Program-made: the position numbers and the translations under genes
Assembly (NCBI GenBank): GCA_900549485.1
Contig: UROG01000032.1
Span: 1 to 33,197 of the forward strand
Length of the DNA stretch: 33,197 bases
From: an uncultured Eubacteriales bacterium
GTDB taxonomy: Bacteria; Bacillota; Clostridia; Oscillospirales; Oscillospiraceae
Direction of reading: 5' to 3'
Shown here: piece after piece, positions 32,227 to 33,197 of the stretch
How positions within the stretch are numbered: position 1 is the stretch's first letter
Layout of the letters: each line of letters starts with the position of its first letter
The notes under the pieces: model-generated
What the model was told of the DNA's origin: nothing
The model's input: only the letters and a program-made list of their open reading frames with translations
Databases searched by the model: none

Positions 32227-33054
32227 ATGGCTGAAATCAAGATCGCACTTATACAGATGCCTACCGTTGAGGAAGTCGTGGCAAATCTTGAAACGGCAAG
32301 GGAAAAGGTTAAATATGCCGCCGGACAGGGCGCTGATATTGTCGTGCTGCCTGAAATGTTCTGCTGCCTTTATCAGTCCGCTTCATTTCTAAAGAACAAG
32401 GAACCGCAGGGCGGAAGAATCTGGCAGGCTCTGTGCCGGATGGCCGCCGATAATCGGGTGTATCTCGTAGGCGGGTCACTGCCTGAACAGGACGGGGACA
32501 AAATTTATAATACAAGCTTCATCTTTGCCCCGGACGGCGTTCAGATAGGCAAGCACAGAAAAGTCCATTTATTTGACATCGACGTCGAAGGCGGACAGTA
32601 TTTCAAAGAAAGCGACACCTTTACCGCCGGAAGCAGACCCACCGTTATAAACACAAAGCTCGGTGTGATCGGTGTTGAGATATGCTTTGACATACGCTTT
32701 GAGGAGCTCACACGGCTTATGGCTCTTGAAGGCGCCGAAATGGTCTTTGTGCCTGCTGCCTTCAACATGACCACAGGACCCGCGCATTGGCAGACACACT
32801 TCAGGGGAAGAGCTTTGGATAATCAGCTCTTCATGTTCGGCTGCGCTCCTGCGAGAGATGTGGATGGACCTTACGTATCTTACGGACATTCCATTGCCGT
32901 ATCGCCCTGGGGGGATGTAATCGAGGAGCTTGATGAGGCTCCCGGTGTGCTTATCTGCGAAATCGACACCGATCAGATCAGCAGTATAAGGCAGCAGCTT
33001 CCTATAATGAAAAACCGCAGATCGGATCTTTATACGCTCTTACTCAACCAGTAA
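32227..33054 (+). CDS. nitrilase-superfamily amidohydrolase, omega-amidase/Nit2-like
   Basis: 275 residues with the complete Glu-Lys-Cys triad: Glu43 in VVLPEMF, Lys112 in HRKVHLF and Cys153 in VEICFDIRF. The length, the KVHLFDIDV turn and EICFDIRF resemble the omega-amidase branch, which removes the terminal amide of 2-oxoglutaramate or 2-oxosuccinamate. N-carbamoyl and other amide hydrolases of the superfamily remain possible. It is the last gene of the TTT operon and suggests that the substrate or an intermediate carries an amide. GGGAG precedes ATG 32227. Confidence 0.85.
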   Translation: MAEIKIALIQMPTVEEVVANLETAREKVKYAAGQGADIVVLPEMFCCLYQSASFLKNKEPQGGRIWQALCRMAADNRVYLVGGSLPEQDGDKIYNTSFIFAPDGVQIGKHRKVHLFDIDVEGGQYFKESDTFTAGSRPTVINTKLGVIGVEICFDIRFEELTRLMALEGAEMVFVPAAFNMTTGPAHWQTHFRGRALDNQLFMFGCAPARDVDGPYVSYGHSIAVSPWGDVIEELDEAPGVLICEIDTDQISSIRQQLPIMKNRRSDLYTLLLNQ

Positions 33055-33059
33055 AAAGG

Positions 33060-33090
33060 GCAGCGCCGTAGATAATGCGGCGCTGCTCTT
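33060..33090 (+). terminator. terminator of the TTT-amidase operon
   Basis: GCAGCGCCG (33060-33068) and CGGCGCTGC (33078-33086) form a perfect nine-pair stem; the T-run after it is short (TCTT). Confidence 0.65.
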
Positions 33091-33101
33091 GACCGCGCTT
33101 C

Positions 33102-33173
33102 CCGCCGAGCATTTTGAAAGTGTTCAAAATGCTGTTGTCGAAAGCCTTGATATCTCAAGGCTCTCGACGGCGG
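33102..33173. repeat. three-way-junction-like element after the operon
   Basis: An outer stem CCGCCG (33102-33107) with CGGCGG (33168-33173) encloses two perfect or near-perfect hairpins: AGCATTTTGAA/TTCAAAATGCT (33108-33133) and GTCGAAAGCCTTGA/TCAAGGCTCTCGAC (33137-33168, one mismatch). Such a compact fold is not explained by a terminator. It could be a dispersed intergenic repeat or a small RNA; no gene is seen in 33055-33197. Confidence 0.45.
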
Positions 33174-33197
33174 TTTATCCAATTTGAGGCGGGCCTT

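Overview
The window reads as chromosome of a GC-rich, low-complexity-free Gram-positive bacterium of the Clostridia, probably a gut-type Oscillospiraceae/Ruminococcaceae-like lineage. Pointers to this are the sporulation genes (both dipicolinate synthase subunits and SpoIID), the tandem DegV proteins, a membrane-anchored clostripain-family protease, Sec-exported ABC and TTT binding proteins without lipobox cysteines, and A/G-rich Shine-Dalgarno sites with SigA-like promoters. The family-level placement is inference. No rRNA, tRNA, phage, transposase or CRISPR array was seen.

Layout. 1-5.6 kb (+): a C11 protease gene followed by a membrane-bound XRE regulator, then two tandem degV paralogs, each behind a similar promoter and a TCTAC/GTAGA palindrome. 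5.6-9.5 kb (-): an ATPase-permease-binding protein operon for sugar-type uptake, with a good promoter, a long leader and a LacI-type operator candidate. 9.6-12.6 kb (-): mnmG-mnmA, which modify the same tRNA wobble uridine. 12.6-15.7 kb (-): an operon with a DUF4230 protein, two membrane proteins, a FlK-like hotdog thioesterase and a hypothetical, ending in a truncated 2Fe-2S ferredoxin remnant. 15.8-17 kb (+): a membrane diguanylate cyclase. 17.1-19.6 kb (-): dapF, a YgjP-like metallopeptidase and a PsuK-like PfkB kinase. 19.7-21.9 kb (+): two tandem acyltransferase-3 genes. 22-23.5 kb (-): dpaA-dpaB. 23.6-26 kb: folA (+), spoIID (-) and a polytopic membrane protein (+).

26.2-33.1 kb is the most interesting part, a self-contained catabolic locus. 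An RpiR-type regulator is flanked by two RraA/HMG-aldolase paralogs, one divergent and one in the operon, followed by a complete TctB-TctA-TctC tricarboxylate-type transporter, a YhcH-type anomerase and a nitrilase-superfamily amidase. The divergent promoters carry near-palindromic AT-rich sites that could be the RpiR operator. A plausible reading is import of a polycarboxylic or keto-acid substrate, opening of a cyclic form by YhcH, deamidation by the hydrolase and retro-aldol cleavage by the RraA enzymes; the substrate is unknown.

A second unexplained signal is a dispersed repeat. It begins at the stop codon of four different minus-strand genes, is built of heptamers of the GTGAGGA type, and in three of four copies ends in a small GTCGGC/GCCGAC-type hairpin. 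One copy abuts the ferredoxin remnant and another supplies the last codons of an acyltransferase.
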